A stretch of 64,000 nt of DNA from positions 124,001-188,000 of the forward strand of contig NZ_JAOVZN010000003.1 in the NCBI RefSeq assembly GCF_025717045.1, given 5' to 3'. A program made the position numbers and the translations under genes. Origin of the DNA: Flavobacterium sp. SH_e. GTDB lineage: Bacteria; Bacteroidota; Bacteroidia; Flavobacteriales; Flavobacteriaceae. Under the pieces are notes generated by a model. The model did not search any database. It worked only from the letters and a program-made list of their open reading frames with translations, and had not been told where the DNA came from. Shown piece by piece: positions 1 through 7,056 of the stretch (the stretch's first letter is position 1; the number at the start of each line of letters is the position of its first letter).

Positions 1-5
1 CGGGC

Positions 6-458
6 TTAGAAAAGAAGAAACTTTGTTTTATTTCTTCCGGCTGTCGCGCTCCAGTCTATTGCCAATATGTCCTGCAGCAGATCTTTAAGCTCCTTAAAAC
101 TGGAGGGCCTGATCGCGTAAAAATCGGCACCCATTTTATACGATAGATCTATATCCTGAGGACTGCTGCTCGTGGAAAGGATGATCACTTTTATGCAGCT
201 TAACGGCTCCTCGGCATTTCGGATTTCTTCCAGACATTCAAAACCATTTTTAACGGGCATATGAATGTCCAAAAAAATCATTTCCGGCAGGCTGGCCCTC
301 TCCTGATAAAGCATATTGAGCAGCTCCTGTCCGTCTTTGTATACCTTTGAGATTACAGGAAGGCCGAGCTCCTCCATGGCACTGAGAAAGAGCATTCTCT
401 CATCTGCATCATCATTAGCCAAATAAATGGCTTTGAGCGGCTTCTTTTGCTGTAACAT
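6..458 (-). CDS. Single-domain response regulator (receiver protein)
   Basis: A 150-residue protein made only of a CheY-like receiver domain, so it probably passes a phosphoryl signal to a partner protein rather than binding DNA. The acidic pair is D16/D17, the phospho-acceptor is D64 in FLDIHMP, and the switch Ser/Thr is at 95-96 (LSTSS). The lysine normally found before the conserved proline is replaced: the motif reads AIRPSS with R117, which is unusual and may weaken phosphorylation-dependent switching. The family (Rcp1-like stand-alone receivers) is common in Bacteroidota, often near hybrid histidine kinases, but no kinase is visible here. It lies at the left edge of the G+C-richer region. 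The gene is complete; its stop codon is at 6-8. Confidence 0.85.
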   Translation of the reverse strand: MLQQKKPLKAIYLANDDADERMLFLSAMEELGLPVISKVYKDGQELLNMLYQERASLPEMIFLDIHMPVKNGFECLEEIRNAEEPLSCIKVIILSTSSSPQDIDLSYKMGADFYAIRPSSFKELKDLLQDILAIDWSATAGRNKTKFLLF

Positions 459-704
459 GGCCTAATATTTTATGCAGTTGCAGAAGACAAGAATCTAAAA
501 ATCTGCAAAGGCCATATACCGGAATATACAGGCAGCTGAAAATCGATAAATAATCGAATTATATCCGTCGAGCGGTTACTAGATCATAAAGGTAGCTTTT
601 CTTTTTGTAGGAAATACTGCTGATCTCGAAAAATACTCAATATTATCAAAACAATAACATATTTTTCCGCATATTTTTTACATTTAGAATTCTGTTTTCT
701 GCTG
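459..704. other. Intergenic region, no gene seen
   Basis: A stretch between the receiver gene and a small candidate gene at 705. I see no convincing coding frame and no full TTG/TANNTTTG promoter; it is A+T-rich near 640-690. Confidence 0.4.
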
Positions 705-833
705 ATGAAAGGAAATACCAATGCCTGGCTGAAATTTGCGGACCAGACAGAACAGACTGACGCGATGGCCAATCAGAATGCCCAGAACATTTTTACTGGT
801 AAAAATACTCGCGAAGATCAGGAAGAACGGTAA
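705..833 (+). CDS. Candidate small protein, 42 residues
   Basis: A short open frame starting at ATG 705 and ending with TAA at 831. It would encode a 42-residue hydrophilic protein beginning MKGNTNAWLKFADQTEQTDA and rich in Q, N, T, D and E. Support for it being real: codon use is G+C-richer like the neighbouring genes, composition is that of a soluble protein with no low-complexity run, and a good stem-loop terminator follows at 906-938 on the same strand with no other plus-strand gene to explain it. I do not recognise the family. The overlapping antisense frame (684-914) is a poorer candidate. Function unknown. Confidence 0.45.
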   Translation: MKGNTNAWLKFADQTEQTDAMANQNAQNIFTGKNTREDQEER

Positions 834-905
834 AAAATCCTGTACCAAAACGAGTATCGCAATACCCCTGCCTAAAAAAAAACTTAATTCACTTGCTTGA
901 ATACA

Positions 906-938
906 AAAGCCCATTGTTCATCTGAAGCAATGGGCTTT
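906..938 (+). terminator. Intrinsic terminator after the 42-residue gene
   Basis: Perfect 11-bp arms AAAGCCCATTG (906-916) and CAATGGGCTTT (928-938) with an 11-nt loop, followed by GTTTTGT on the plus strand. Confidence 0.7.
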
Positions 939-1059
939 GTTTTGTATCGGCATATAAATAAGGAACGCCTGAAACTTTTCAGCAGAGGCATCCGTTTTAT
1001 CGGAGTGTAATTTACCTTATAACGCCGTAAATCTTGATTTTAGTATAAGGAACGACATT

Positions 1060-1266
1060 TTATTCTTTAGGATTCTCCATGCTGCTGATGATTTTGCCCA
1101 CCTCGGCTTCGGTAGCTTTGAGTTTGGCCTGGCAGAACTCAATGAGCTCTGAGGCTCTTTTTACCTTTGCGGCCAGCTCGTCCACCGAAATGGTCTCATT
1201 TTCAATTTCCTTTGAAATAGCGCTTAGTTCGGCAAAAGCCTTTTCATAAGTCAGGTTCTCTTCCAT
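1060..1266 (-). CDS. xseB: Exodeoxyribonuclease VII small subunit
   Basis: A 68-residue helical protein matching the short ExoVII small subunit: N-terminal YEKAFAELSAI, then a heptad-like acidic/hydrophobic helix pair ending near ELIEFCQAKLKATEAEV. ExoVII degrades single-stranded DNA in both directions in the cytoplasm; several XseB chains bind one XseA. The gene lies downstream of xseA on the same strand and its start overlaps the xseA 3' end by 23 bp, so the two are translationally coupled. Base composition is that of the G+C-rich left region, so this may be an element-borne copy rather than the only chromosomal one. Confidence 0.9.
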   Translation of the reverse strand: MEENLTYEKAFAELSAISKEIENETISVDELAAKVKRASELIEFCQAKLKATEAEVGKIISSMENPKE

Positions 1267-2680
1267 TGTATTGTATTTTTTCTTTAACGGTGCTTATCAG
1301 TCTGGTGTCTTTCAGGATCACTTCGATATCGTCCCCCTGCTCTATGCTCTCGCCACTGCTGGCAATGGCATTATTTACTCTGACAATCGCATACCCTTTT
1401 CTAAGGATATTCTGCGGCGACATCATTTTTATGGTCTTCTGATGATGCTCCAGCGTAAGCTCCTCTCTGCGAAGATAAGAATTACTGAATGTTTTAATGG
1501 CATTTCTCAACTGAACGAGTTCTCCTTTTCGCTCCGCCAGAATCATCTTCGGGCGCTGAAGGGTCTGCTGGGCGGCAACAAGCAGTCTTTTCTGGTTTTC
1601 ATGCAGCACTGCCCTTGAATTTCTGGCAAGCTGCTCTCTGGTCCTCTCGAGCTGCTTCTTATGGTTTTCAGCCAGTGCTTTTGCGTTATAGGAAACAGCA
1701 TTTTTCAGCTGGCTGAGTTCCCTGTAATGTCCGAGAAAAAGCTGCTGCGATCTGATCACAATAGTCCGCTGCAATGCGAGTATGCCTTCTTCAAAGCTGC
1801 GGTTATGCGCAATGATGAATTCTGCAGCCTTGGTAGGGGTCTTAGTGCTGGTATGCGCCATAAGATCGGTGATGCTGACGTTTTTCTGGTGTCCTATTCC
1901 TGTAATGACCGGGATGGGAAACTTCGCCACCGTCCTGCCGATACTGTAATTGTCAAAAATCAGAAAATCGGACTGAGAACCTCCCCCTCTTGCAATAACA
2001 ATGGCGTCATAAGGAATTCCGGTATTATAGACATCAATAAGCTTATTCAGAAAGAGTTTTGCATTATTGTCTCCCTGCACGACAGTATGGTAATCATCAA
2101 TCTGGAATGCATAGCCAAAATCATTATGGACCATCGTATGGCGGAAATCCTCATTTCCGGCAGAGCTGCTGGAAGAGATTACCGCAATCTTCTGAATTAC
2201 CGCAGGAAGCTTAAGACGGCTGTTCAGCGTAGAATACTGCTCGCCTTCTTTCCAGATATAGCCATTTTCCCTGACCAGTCTTGCCAGGGTGGCATTACGC
2301 TGCTGTTCCAGAATGCCAAGCATAAAATTACTGTCGATATCCAGCAGGTTTACAGATAGTCCGTAAAGCGGATGGAAGTCTATGCTGACCTGCACCAGCA
2401 CATGAAGATTGTTGGTGAAGCGCTGTCCGGTTGCTATTTCAAAATCAAGTATCCGCAGCGCACCTGTTCCCCAGGACTTGCCCATAATCTTCGCTGTAAT
2501 GGTGCTGTCTTTTTCTGATTTCTCCACCAGCTCAAAATAATGGATCTTCTTGTCAGCCTTAAAGGAATGATTGGTGATATCGGCCACTATCCAGTAAGTC
2601 TGGCCCTTAAATCGGGCATTGATCGTATCCTGGATCTGGTCATTAAGCTGTGAGAGTCTGATATACTGGTCCTGTCCCAT
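1244..2680 (-). CDS. xseA: Exodeoxyribonuclease VII large subunit
   Basis: A 478-residue XseA. The N-terminal third (about 5-115) is an OB-fold nucleic-acid-binding domain; the middle holds the catalytic core with the family signatures VIARGGGSQSDF and PVITGIGHQKN; the region from about 290 to 410 is a long coiled coil rich in K, E, Q and R typical of the subunit that arrays XseB. The C-terminal segment contains ILRKGYAIV, another family mark. Length is normal. It is read before xseB and overlaps it. The N-terminal domain looks divergent from housekeeping XseA, which fits acquisition with the element, but that is an inference. Confidence 0.92.
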   Translation of the reverse strand: MGQDQYIRLSQLNDQIQDTINARFKGQTYWIVADITNHSFKADKKIHYFELVEKSEKDSTITAKIMGKSWGTGALRILDFEIATGQRFTNNLHVLVQVSIDFHPLYGLSVNLLDIDSNFMLGILEQQRNATLARLVRENGYIWKEGEQYSTLNSRLKLPAVIQKIAVISSSSSAGNEDFRHTMVHNDFGYAFQIDDYHTVVQGDNNAKLFLNKLIDVYNTGIPYDAIVIARGGGSQSDFLIFDNYSIGRTVAKFPIPVITGIGHQKNVSITDLMAHTSTKTPTKAAEFIIAHNRSFEEGILALQRTIVIRSQQLFLGHYRELSQLKNAVSYNAKALAENHKKQLERTREQLARNSRAVLHENQKRLLVAAQQTLQRPKMILAERKGELVQLRNAIKTFSNSYLRREELTLEHHQKTIKMMSPQNILRKGYAIVRVNNAIASSGESIEQGDDIEVILKDTRLISTVKEKIQYNGREPDL

Positions 2681-2815
2681 TTAAATATTCATTCCTGAAA
2701 AGGATTTTTCTGTTCTGCTATATGATGCCCATTAGAGCAGGGAATTTAAAACTGATTTTATAAAGCATAATGCCTCAATCCTCTCATGTGAAAGCACATT
2801 CAAAGGAAATCATTC

Positions 2816-3100
2816 TTATTTAAGTGTGATTGTGTCCGCAAGGTTTTCCTGATTGATAAAAGCAGCTATATACTCCTGCACTTCATTTCGCTTTTCAGAA
2901 GAAGTTTCAAAAGTATTGATATGAAATTCTTCATCCTGATCCACTATATGGATAATTTCGGTATAGCCTTTTGAAATCAGGCTTCCTTTGAGCTTAATTA
3001 TGGTGTGCTGCTGGCGGGCATCCAAATCTTTTCTCACTTTTAATTGTATCGCTTTTTCCATTCTGAAAGATCTATTAGTGTTTTTTTGATCATTCTCCAA
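2816..3100 (-). CDS. Hypothetical protein, 94 residues
   Basis: I do not recognise this protein. It is small and charged, with a basic stretch around residues 14-30 (MEKAIQLKVRKDLDARQ) and an acidic C-terminal half. M14 is an equally good start and would give about 81 residues. No signal peptide or membrane segment. It stands alone between xseA and a tiny acidic gene, in the G+C-rich left region, so it may be cargo of the integrative element. Confidence 0.6.
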   Translation of the reverse strand: MENDQKNTNRSFRMEKAIQLKVRKDLDARQQHTIIKLKGSLISKGYTEIIHIVDQDEEFHINTFETSSEKRNEVQEYIAAFINQENLADTITLK

Positions 3101-3284
3101 TCCAAATATACTTATTTAGATCGTATGCACATCCCGCAGCAGTGTTAAAAAAAAGACTGCTGTCAAGTGAAAATTATAAAAGTCTTAAACATAATTGTAT
3201 AAAATTAAATACCGCCAAAAAATTACTTTTAAAAAATTATCCTCACGAAAAAAACTTCATCTTAACCCTCTAAAAAAAACTGTT

Positions 3285-3386
3285 ATGGAATACGAAAAGC
3301 ATGATTACGCACCTGAAGGGTTTGGAGCAGGCACAGAAGCATACGAAGAGGATCTTCTCTTTTATGATATGGAATGGGAAGAATAA
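3285..3386 (+). CDS. Candidate tiny acidic protein, 33 residues
   Basis: Starting at ATG 3285 the frame encodes 33 residues beginning MEYEKHDYAPEGFGAG and ending with an acidic, aromatic tail (LLFYDMEWEE). An upstream in-frame ATG at 3195 would add a lysine-rich A+T-driven stretch that does not look like the rest, so the inner start is preferred. About ten Glu/Asp in 33 residues make it strongly acidic. It precedes the integrase convergently. Function unknown; small acidic proteins of mobile elements can be DNA mimics or antitoxins, but nothing here proves that. Confidence 0.4.
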   Translation: MEYEKHDYAPEGFGAGTEAYEEDLLFYDMEWEE

Positions 3387-3433
3387 AACTTTAAGCAGAT
3401 AAGCTTTCTGCCAAATTTTGCCAAAATGCTATA

Positions 3434-3461
3434 AACGCCCCACTTGCAAAAAGGAGGCGTT
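3434..3461. terminator. Weak stem-loop between convergent genes
   Basis: Short arms AACGCC (3434-3439) and GGCGTT (3456-3461) sit between the tiny acidic gene and the integrase stop. There is only a modest T-rich tail, so this is a tentative terminator. Confidence 0.3.
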
Positions 3462-3484
3462 CAAATTTTATAAGCACTTTCAAT

Positions 3485-4633
3485 TTATTGGATGGAAATT
3501 CTGTTTGCAGCGTCTCTTTTCTTCTGATCAATCACTTTTGCATAAATCTGGGTCGTTTTTACGCTCTTGTGCCCAAGCATTTTTGAAATGGTAAAAATAT
3601 CTGTTCCTGCTGTCAGCTGCAATGTAGCATAAGTATGCCTAAAGCAGTGGAAAGTAATATGCTTGCTTATTCCTGATAGTGCCACCCATACGGGAAGCAC
3701 ACGGTCAACATCCCATTTGTTTAAACCTTTAAATACCTTCTCATTTTCTCCTTTTCTCTTTCCCAAAAGCTCAAAAGCCTCATCAGAAATAGGAATGGAC
3801 ACAGCCCCTTCCGTTTTCTTCTGCCTGAATATGATATAATGGCCGTCATTCTCAATGTAATGCAGTTCTGACCAGGTCAGCTTTGCAATATCTGAATATC
3901 TCACACCTGTAAGAACCGAAAACATTGAAATCTTACGTACAGTCAGATTAGGGCAGGGCGTTGCAAAAAGCCTGCGCGTTTCTTCAAGAGTCATAAAATT
4001 CCGCTGGGATTCCATTTCCTTTATCGATCCTATCTTGGCATTGATATCCGTTTTCAGCTTATCCTCTCTATAAGCAGCCTTCAGGGTTGTTTTAATCTTG
4101 TTATAATAGGAAAGAGCTGTATTTCGTGACAGCTGCTTTTTATTCTTTCTCAAGCTTTTAGCTTTTAAAAGATAATCCCTGAAATCTTCAATTAAAGAAA
4201 CCGTCACCTCATTAAATGCCAGATCCTTCCCTTTTAGGAAGGCTTCAAAATGGGTAATAGCAGAGGCCCAGATTGACAGATTGTTGCCGACTTTTTTAGC
4301 GCCTAATTTTTTATAATACTCAAGAAAAGATTCCCTTCCAACCTCCTGTATTGCTAATTGCTCTTTCTCAAATGCAGAATAGATTTCACTTTTATTGATT
4401 TCATTCTGTTTTCTTGCCCTTATAAGTTCAGCAGTGTGGAGATTCTCAGCATTAGCAGCCTTCTCGTACTGATTTGCAGGCTTCTGGTGAAGATAAAGCT
4501 TCAAAAATTCTCGTCTTGAGAAACTGTTCGTTTTCGAATCCCAAAATGGAGGATAATAATCAAGATATAAGGATAATCGTCCTCCTGAAATAGCTTTCTT
4601 TCTAAGTGTGATACTACTTTTATTCATGATCAA
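3485..4633 (-). CDS. Tyrosine recombinase (integrase)
   Basis: A 382-residue phage-type integrase of the Bacteroidota kind. An N-terminal arm-binding-like region (1-95) is followed by a SAM-like core-binding domain (about 100-200) and the catalytic domain. Active-site residues visible are R245 (TGVRYSD), H329 and R332 (HCFRH), H355 (LGHKS) and the nucleophile Y364 (QIYAK). It catalyses site-specific integration and excision through a covalent 3'-phosphotyrosyl link. The gene follows the HTH gene and overlaps it by 14 bp, so they form one operon reading away from mnmE and from the repeat-rich region at 5231-5357, which is the natural candidate for its attachment site. Confidence 0.92.
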   Translation of the reverse strand: MIMNKSSITLRKKAISGGRLSLYLDYYPPFWDSKTNSFSRREFLKLYLHQKPANQYEKAANAENLHTAELIRARKQNEINKSEIYSAFEKEQLAIQEVGRESFLEYYKKLGAKKVGNNLSIWASAITHFEAFLKGKDLAFNEVTVSLIEDFRDYLLKAKSLRKNKKQLSRNTALSYYNKIKTTLKAAYREDKLKTDINAKIGSIKEMESQRNFMTLEETRRLFATPCPNLTVRKISMFSVLTGVRYSDIAKLTWSELHYIENDGHYIIFRQKKTEGAVSIPISDEAFELLGKRKGENEKVFKGLNKWDVDRVLPVWVALSGISKHITFHCFRHTYATLQLTAGTDIFTISKMLGHKSVKTTQIYAKVIDQKKRDAANRISIQ

Positions 4634-5189
4634 TACCTTTTAAATAAACATCCAAATCCTTTTTCTGCACGTATGAATAATTACCGGAGACATACTTTTT
4701 TATACCATACTTTTTAATAATAAAGTACAAGCCGCTCTGGCTTATGTTATAAGCCGTCTGTGCCTGGGAAATAGTATAGCAGCCATCCAGATCAAAATCA
4801 ATCGTATCTGACGCACTTTCTTCTGGCTGGGGGTTCTGAACAATAAATAAACTGCTTATGCTGTCTTTTGATATTAGGGTCCTTCTTCCAAGTTTTACAA
4901 TATCTAAATCATTTCTGGCAATCATTCTGAATATTGTCCTTCTGCTGATTCCAAAAATTTGGCTGCACTGCAGAATGGTGAAAAAATCCTGCTTTTTAAG
5001 CACCTCCAAATCATAGCTTCTGATGCCTTCAGATGCCTCTTCCGGAACATCATTAGTTACTTGTCTTTTTCTGTCCTTGTAGCTCTTACTCGCGCATTTC
5101 AGGGAGCAGAAGCGGGTTTTAATTCTCTGCGCGATAAAATTGTTATCGCAAAACTCGCAGATTTTGTTAATTCGAATGTTTGAACTCAT
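4620..5189 (-). CDS. Two-HTH DNA-binding protein with zinc-finger-like N-terminus (excisionase-like)
   Basis: A 189-residue protein. Residues 11-32 carry two CxxC-like pairs (CEFC and CSLKC) that could bind zinc. A MerR/excisionase-type helix-turn-helix follows at about 68-110 (FTILQCSQIFGISRRTIFRM), and a second at about 137-180 (YTISQAQTAYNISQSGLYF). This layout is typical of helix-turn-helix partners encoded beside integrases on Bacteroidota elements, where they act as recombination directionality factors or regulators. It is the first gene of the operon with the integrase (14-bp overlap) and sits directly next to the phased GTGC array, a possible binding target. The role is inferred from context. 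Confidence 0.75.
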   Translation of the reverse strand: MSSNIRINKICEFCDNNFIAQRIKTRFCSLKCASKSYKDRKRQVTNDVPEEASEGIRSYDLEVLKKQDFFTILQCSQIFGISRRTIFRMIARNDLDIVKLGRRTLISKDSISSLFIVQNPQPEESASDTIDFDLDGCYTISQAQTAYNISQSGLYFIIKKYGIKKYVSGNYSYVQKKDLDVYLKGIDHE

Positions 5190-5230
5190 AATTTTCTTAC
5201 ATTTTAAGTTATGTGTCCTACTTTATCCGT

Positions 5231-5295
5231 TCATTTGTGCCATGACGTGCCGCAAGGTGCGTTTATGCGCCACTGTGTGCCATTGAGTGCCATAA
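5231..5295 (+). repeat. Helically phased array of six GTGC/GCGC motifs (10-bp period)
   Basis: Successive 10-mers at 5231, 5241, 5251, 5261, 5271 and 5281 each end in GTGC or GCGC, so the motif recurs exactly every 10 bp, about one helical turn. The commonest fuller form is GTGCCA or GTGCC. The array lies between the excisionase-like gene and mnmE. Directly repeated, phased sites are typical of cooperative protein binding in attachment regions or iterons. Confidence 0.7.
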
Positions 5296-5304
5296 TTTGT
5301 CGAT

Positions 5305-5357
5305 CGAGGTACAAAAATTTGTACCTCGAAATTCGAGGTACAACTGGGGTACAAATC
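5305..5357. other. Candidate recombinase sites GAGGTACAA (att region)
   Basis: A perfect inverted repeat has arms CGAGGTACAAA (5305-5315) and TTTGTACCTCG (5318-5328) with a 2-bp centre. A third copy, CGAGGTACAA, is at 5334-5343 and a fourth, looser one (GGGGTACAAA) starts at 5347. Inverted pairs of 10-11 bp with a short spacer resemble core-type binding sites of tyrosine recombinases. Location beside the integrase operon supports an attachment site, but no second copy of the junction is in the window. Confidence 0.45.
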
Positions 5358-5400
5358 CGAGCAAAACAACACCCAAATATTCCAAAAAACCACCCAATAA

Positions 5401-5443
5401 AAAAAGAGCTAAAATGTTAATTACCAACATTTTAGCTCTTTTT
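5401..5443 (-). terminator. Bidirectional intrinsic terminator of mnmE
   Basis: Perfect 18-bp arms at 5401-5418 and 5426-5443 (AAAAAGAGCTAAAATGTT and its complement) with a 7-nt loop. A- and T-runs at the outer ends let it work on both strands; it follows the mnmE stop by about 30 bp. Confidence 0.85.
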
Positions 5444-5474
5444 GTTATTTTTATTTTGTTTCTTTTTGTCCCTT

Positions 5475-6875
5475 CTACTTGCCGATGCAAAAGTTGGCGA
5501 AGATGTTCCCTAACAATTCGTCATTAGAGACTTGACCTGTGATTAACCCGAATTGGTATAAAGCTTCACGAATATCGAGCGCCATTAAATCACTTGAAAG
5601 TCCAGACTCTAAGCCAAATTTCACTTTCTGAATTTCATCTAAAGCTTTTAATAATGAATCATAATGTCTTGTATTGGTTACAATAGTTTCATTGTTTCGA
5701 AGTGCACCAGTATTTACAAAAGACAATAACTCATTTTTTAAATCTTCTACTCCTATTTTTTCTTTCGCAGAAATTAATAGCAATTTTGCATTTAAATTTT
5801 CTAACTGATTAGTAATGTTTGCTACTTCATCATTAGAAAGGATATCTCTTTTATTTACTACAATAATTAGAGGTTTTAGAGGATATTTATTCTTGATTTG
5901 TTCAATTTCATTTACAAACTCAGAACTTGAAGTTTGAAATTTCAATCCATCAAATAAATAAATCACGACTTGTGCCTGTTCTATTTTTTCGAAAGTTTTT
6001 TTGATTCCGATACTTTCTACAACATCTTTTGTATCACGAATTCCAGCTGTATCAATAAATCTAAATCCGATTCCGCCAATTACCAATTCGTCTTCGATTG
6101 TATCGCGTGTTGTTCCAGCAATGTCAGAAACAATTGCACGCTCTTCGTTCAATAAAGCATTCAATAAAGTCGATTTTCCTACATTTGGCTCACCAACAAT
6201 CGCAACAGGAATTCCGTTTTTAATTACGTTTCCAACGGCAAATGAATCAATAAGACGTTTTAAAACAAATTCAATTCTATTTAATAATTCATGAAATTGT
6301 GTTCTATCTGCAAATTCTACATCTTCTTCCGCAAAGTCCAATTCCAATTCAATTAAAGAAGCAAAATTTAAAAGTTCTTCTCGCAATTTTGCAATTTCAT
6401 TACTGAACCCACCGCGCATTTGCTGCATTGCAATTTGGTGAGAAGCTTCATTGTCTGACGAAATCAAATCGGCAACTGCTTCCGCTTGCGACAAATCTAA
6501 TTTTCCGTTTAAGAAAGCTCTTAACGTAAATTCACCTGCATCTGCCATTCTACAGCCATTTCGAAGCAATAATTGAATAATTTGCTGTTGAATATAAGTT
6601 GACCCGTGGCACGAAATTTCGATCGTGTCTTCTCCTGTATAAGAATTTGGGCCTTTAAATACAGAAACTAAAACTTCGTCTAAGGTTTTGCTTCCATCTA
6701 CAATATGACCTAAATGCAGTGTATGCGTTTTCTGTTTGGTTAAATCTTTGTTTTTAATAGATTTAAAAACCGAATTACCAATTTTAATAGCTTCAGCTCC
6801 CGAAATACGAATTATGGCGATAGCTCCAGCTCCAGATGGTGTGGCTAAAGCAACTATAGAATCTTGATTTATCAT
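5475..6875 (-). CDS. mnmE: tRNA modification GTPase MnmE
   Basis: MnmE (TrmE) works with MnmG to modify U34 of certain tRNAs (5-carboxymethylaminomethyluridine type). The start is set at the ATG at 6873-6875, giving 466 residues beginning MINQDSIVALATPSGAGAIA, the family N-terminus; the 18 residues possible upstream are not conserved-looking. The N-terminal formyl-THF-binding domain is followed by a helical domain interrupted by the G domain with P-loop GEPNVGKST, G3 DTAG and G4 NKRD. The protein ends with the invariant C-terminal CIGK motif, so the gene is intact despite the integrase operon starting about 290 bp beyond its end. An 18-bp stem-loop terminator follows. Confidence 0.97.
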   Translation of the reverse strand: MINQDSIVALATPSGAGAIAIIRISGAEAIKIGNSVFKSIKNKDLTKQKTHTLHLGHIVDGSKTLDEVLVSVFKGPNSYTGEDTIEISCHGSTYIQQQIIQLLLRNGCRMADAGEFTLRAFLNGKLDLSQAEAVADLISSDNEASHQIAMQQMRGGFSNEIAKLREELLNFASLIELELDFAEEDVEFADRTQFHELLNRIEFVLKRLIDSFAVGNVIKNGIPVAIVGEPNVGKSTLLNALLNEERAIVSDIAGTTRDTIEDELVIGGIGFRFIDTAGIRDTKDVVESIGIKKTFEKIEQAQVVIYLFDGLKFQTSSSEFVNEIEQIKNKYPLKPLIIVVNKRDILSNDEVANITNQLENLNAKLLLISAKEKIGVEDLKNELLSFVNTGALRNNETIVTNTRHYDSLLKALDEIQKVKFGLESGLSSDLMALDIREALYQFGLITGQVSNDELLGNIFANFCIGK

Positions 6876-7001
6876 GCTGCAAAGGTATAAAAAAAGCCTT
6901 AATTTCTTTTCTGCACTAACACGTCTCAATTCTCGTAAAAAAGCAGTAAATTAGATACGGTTAAGAAATCATTAAGTGTTAAAATACTGATAATTATCAG
7001 G

Positions 7002-7030
7002 TTGTTTTCCTTACATAATAAGTAAATTTG
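7002..7030 (+). promoter_or_regulatory. Promoter of the universal stress protein gene
   Basis: TTG at 7002-7004, an 18-bp spacer, and TAAATTTG at 7023-7030 fit the Bacteroidota vegetative promoter (TTG/TANNTTTG). It lies 27 bp before the ATG at 7057. Confidence 0.65.
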
Positions 7031-7056
7031 AGAAACAAACCTTAATCCTAAATACG

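Larger units (their letters stand above)
1..5357. mobile_element. Partial integrative element (right end), left end outside window
   Basis: Evidence is an integrase/excisionase-like operon, an attachment-like repeat region next to the mnmE 3' end, and G+C content clearly above that of the DNA right of mnmE (30/60 at 1141-1200, 26/60 at 3961-4020, 21/60 at 9001-9060). Cargo would include a receiver protein, xseAB and several small unknown genes. No conjugation genes are visible in this part, and the extent to the left cannot be seen. Confidence 0.5.

Noticed and set aside
684..914. Open frame of 76 codons on the minus strand
   Set aside because: It is antisense to the better 42-residue frame at 705-833 and has a hydrophobic, low-quality composition; its start lies inside the terminator hairpin.
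1661..2359. Long plus-strand open frame (232 codons)
   Set aside because: It lies wholly antisense within xseA, whose protein is clearly recognisable; the frame has no family features.
5211..5360. Replication iterons of a plasmid
   Set aside because: The phased repeats have no replication initiator gene beside them; an attachment or excision role near the integrase is simpler.
5263..5490. Short open frames on both strands between the integrase operon and mnmE
   Set aside because: They run through repeats and the mnmE terminator stem; their residues are dictated by those structures.
5475..6929. Longer MnmE with 18 extra N-terminal residues
   Set aside because: The family N-terminus begins at MINQDSIVALATPSG; the extra residues are basic and unlike any MnmE.
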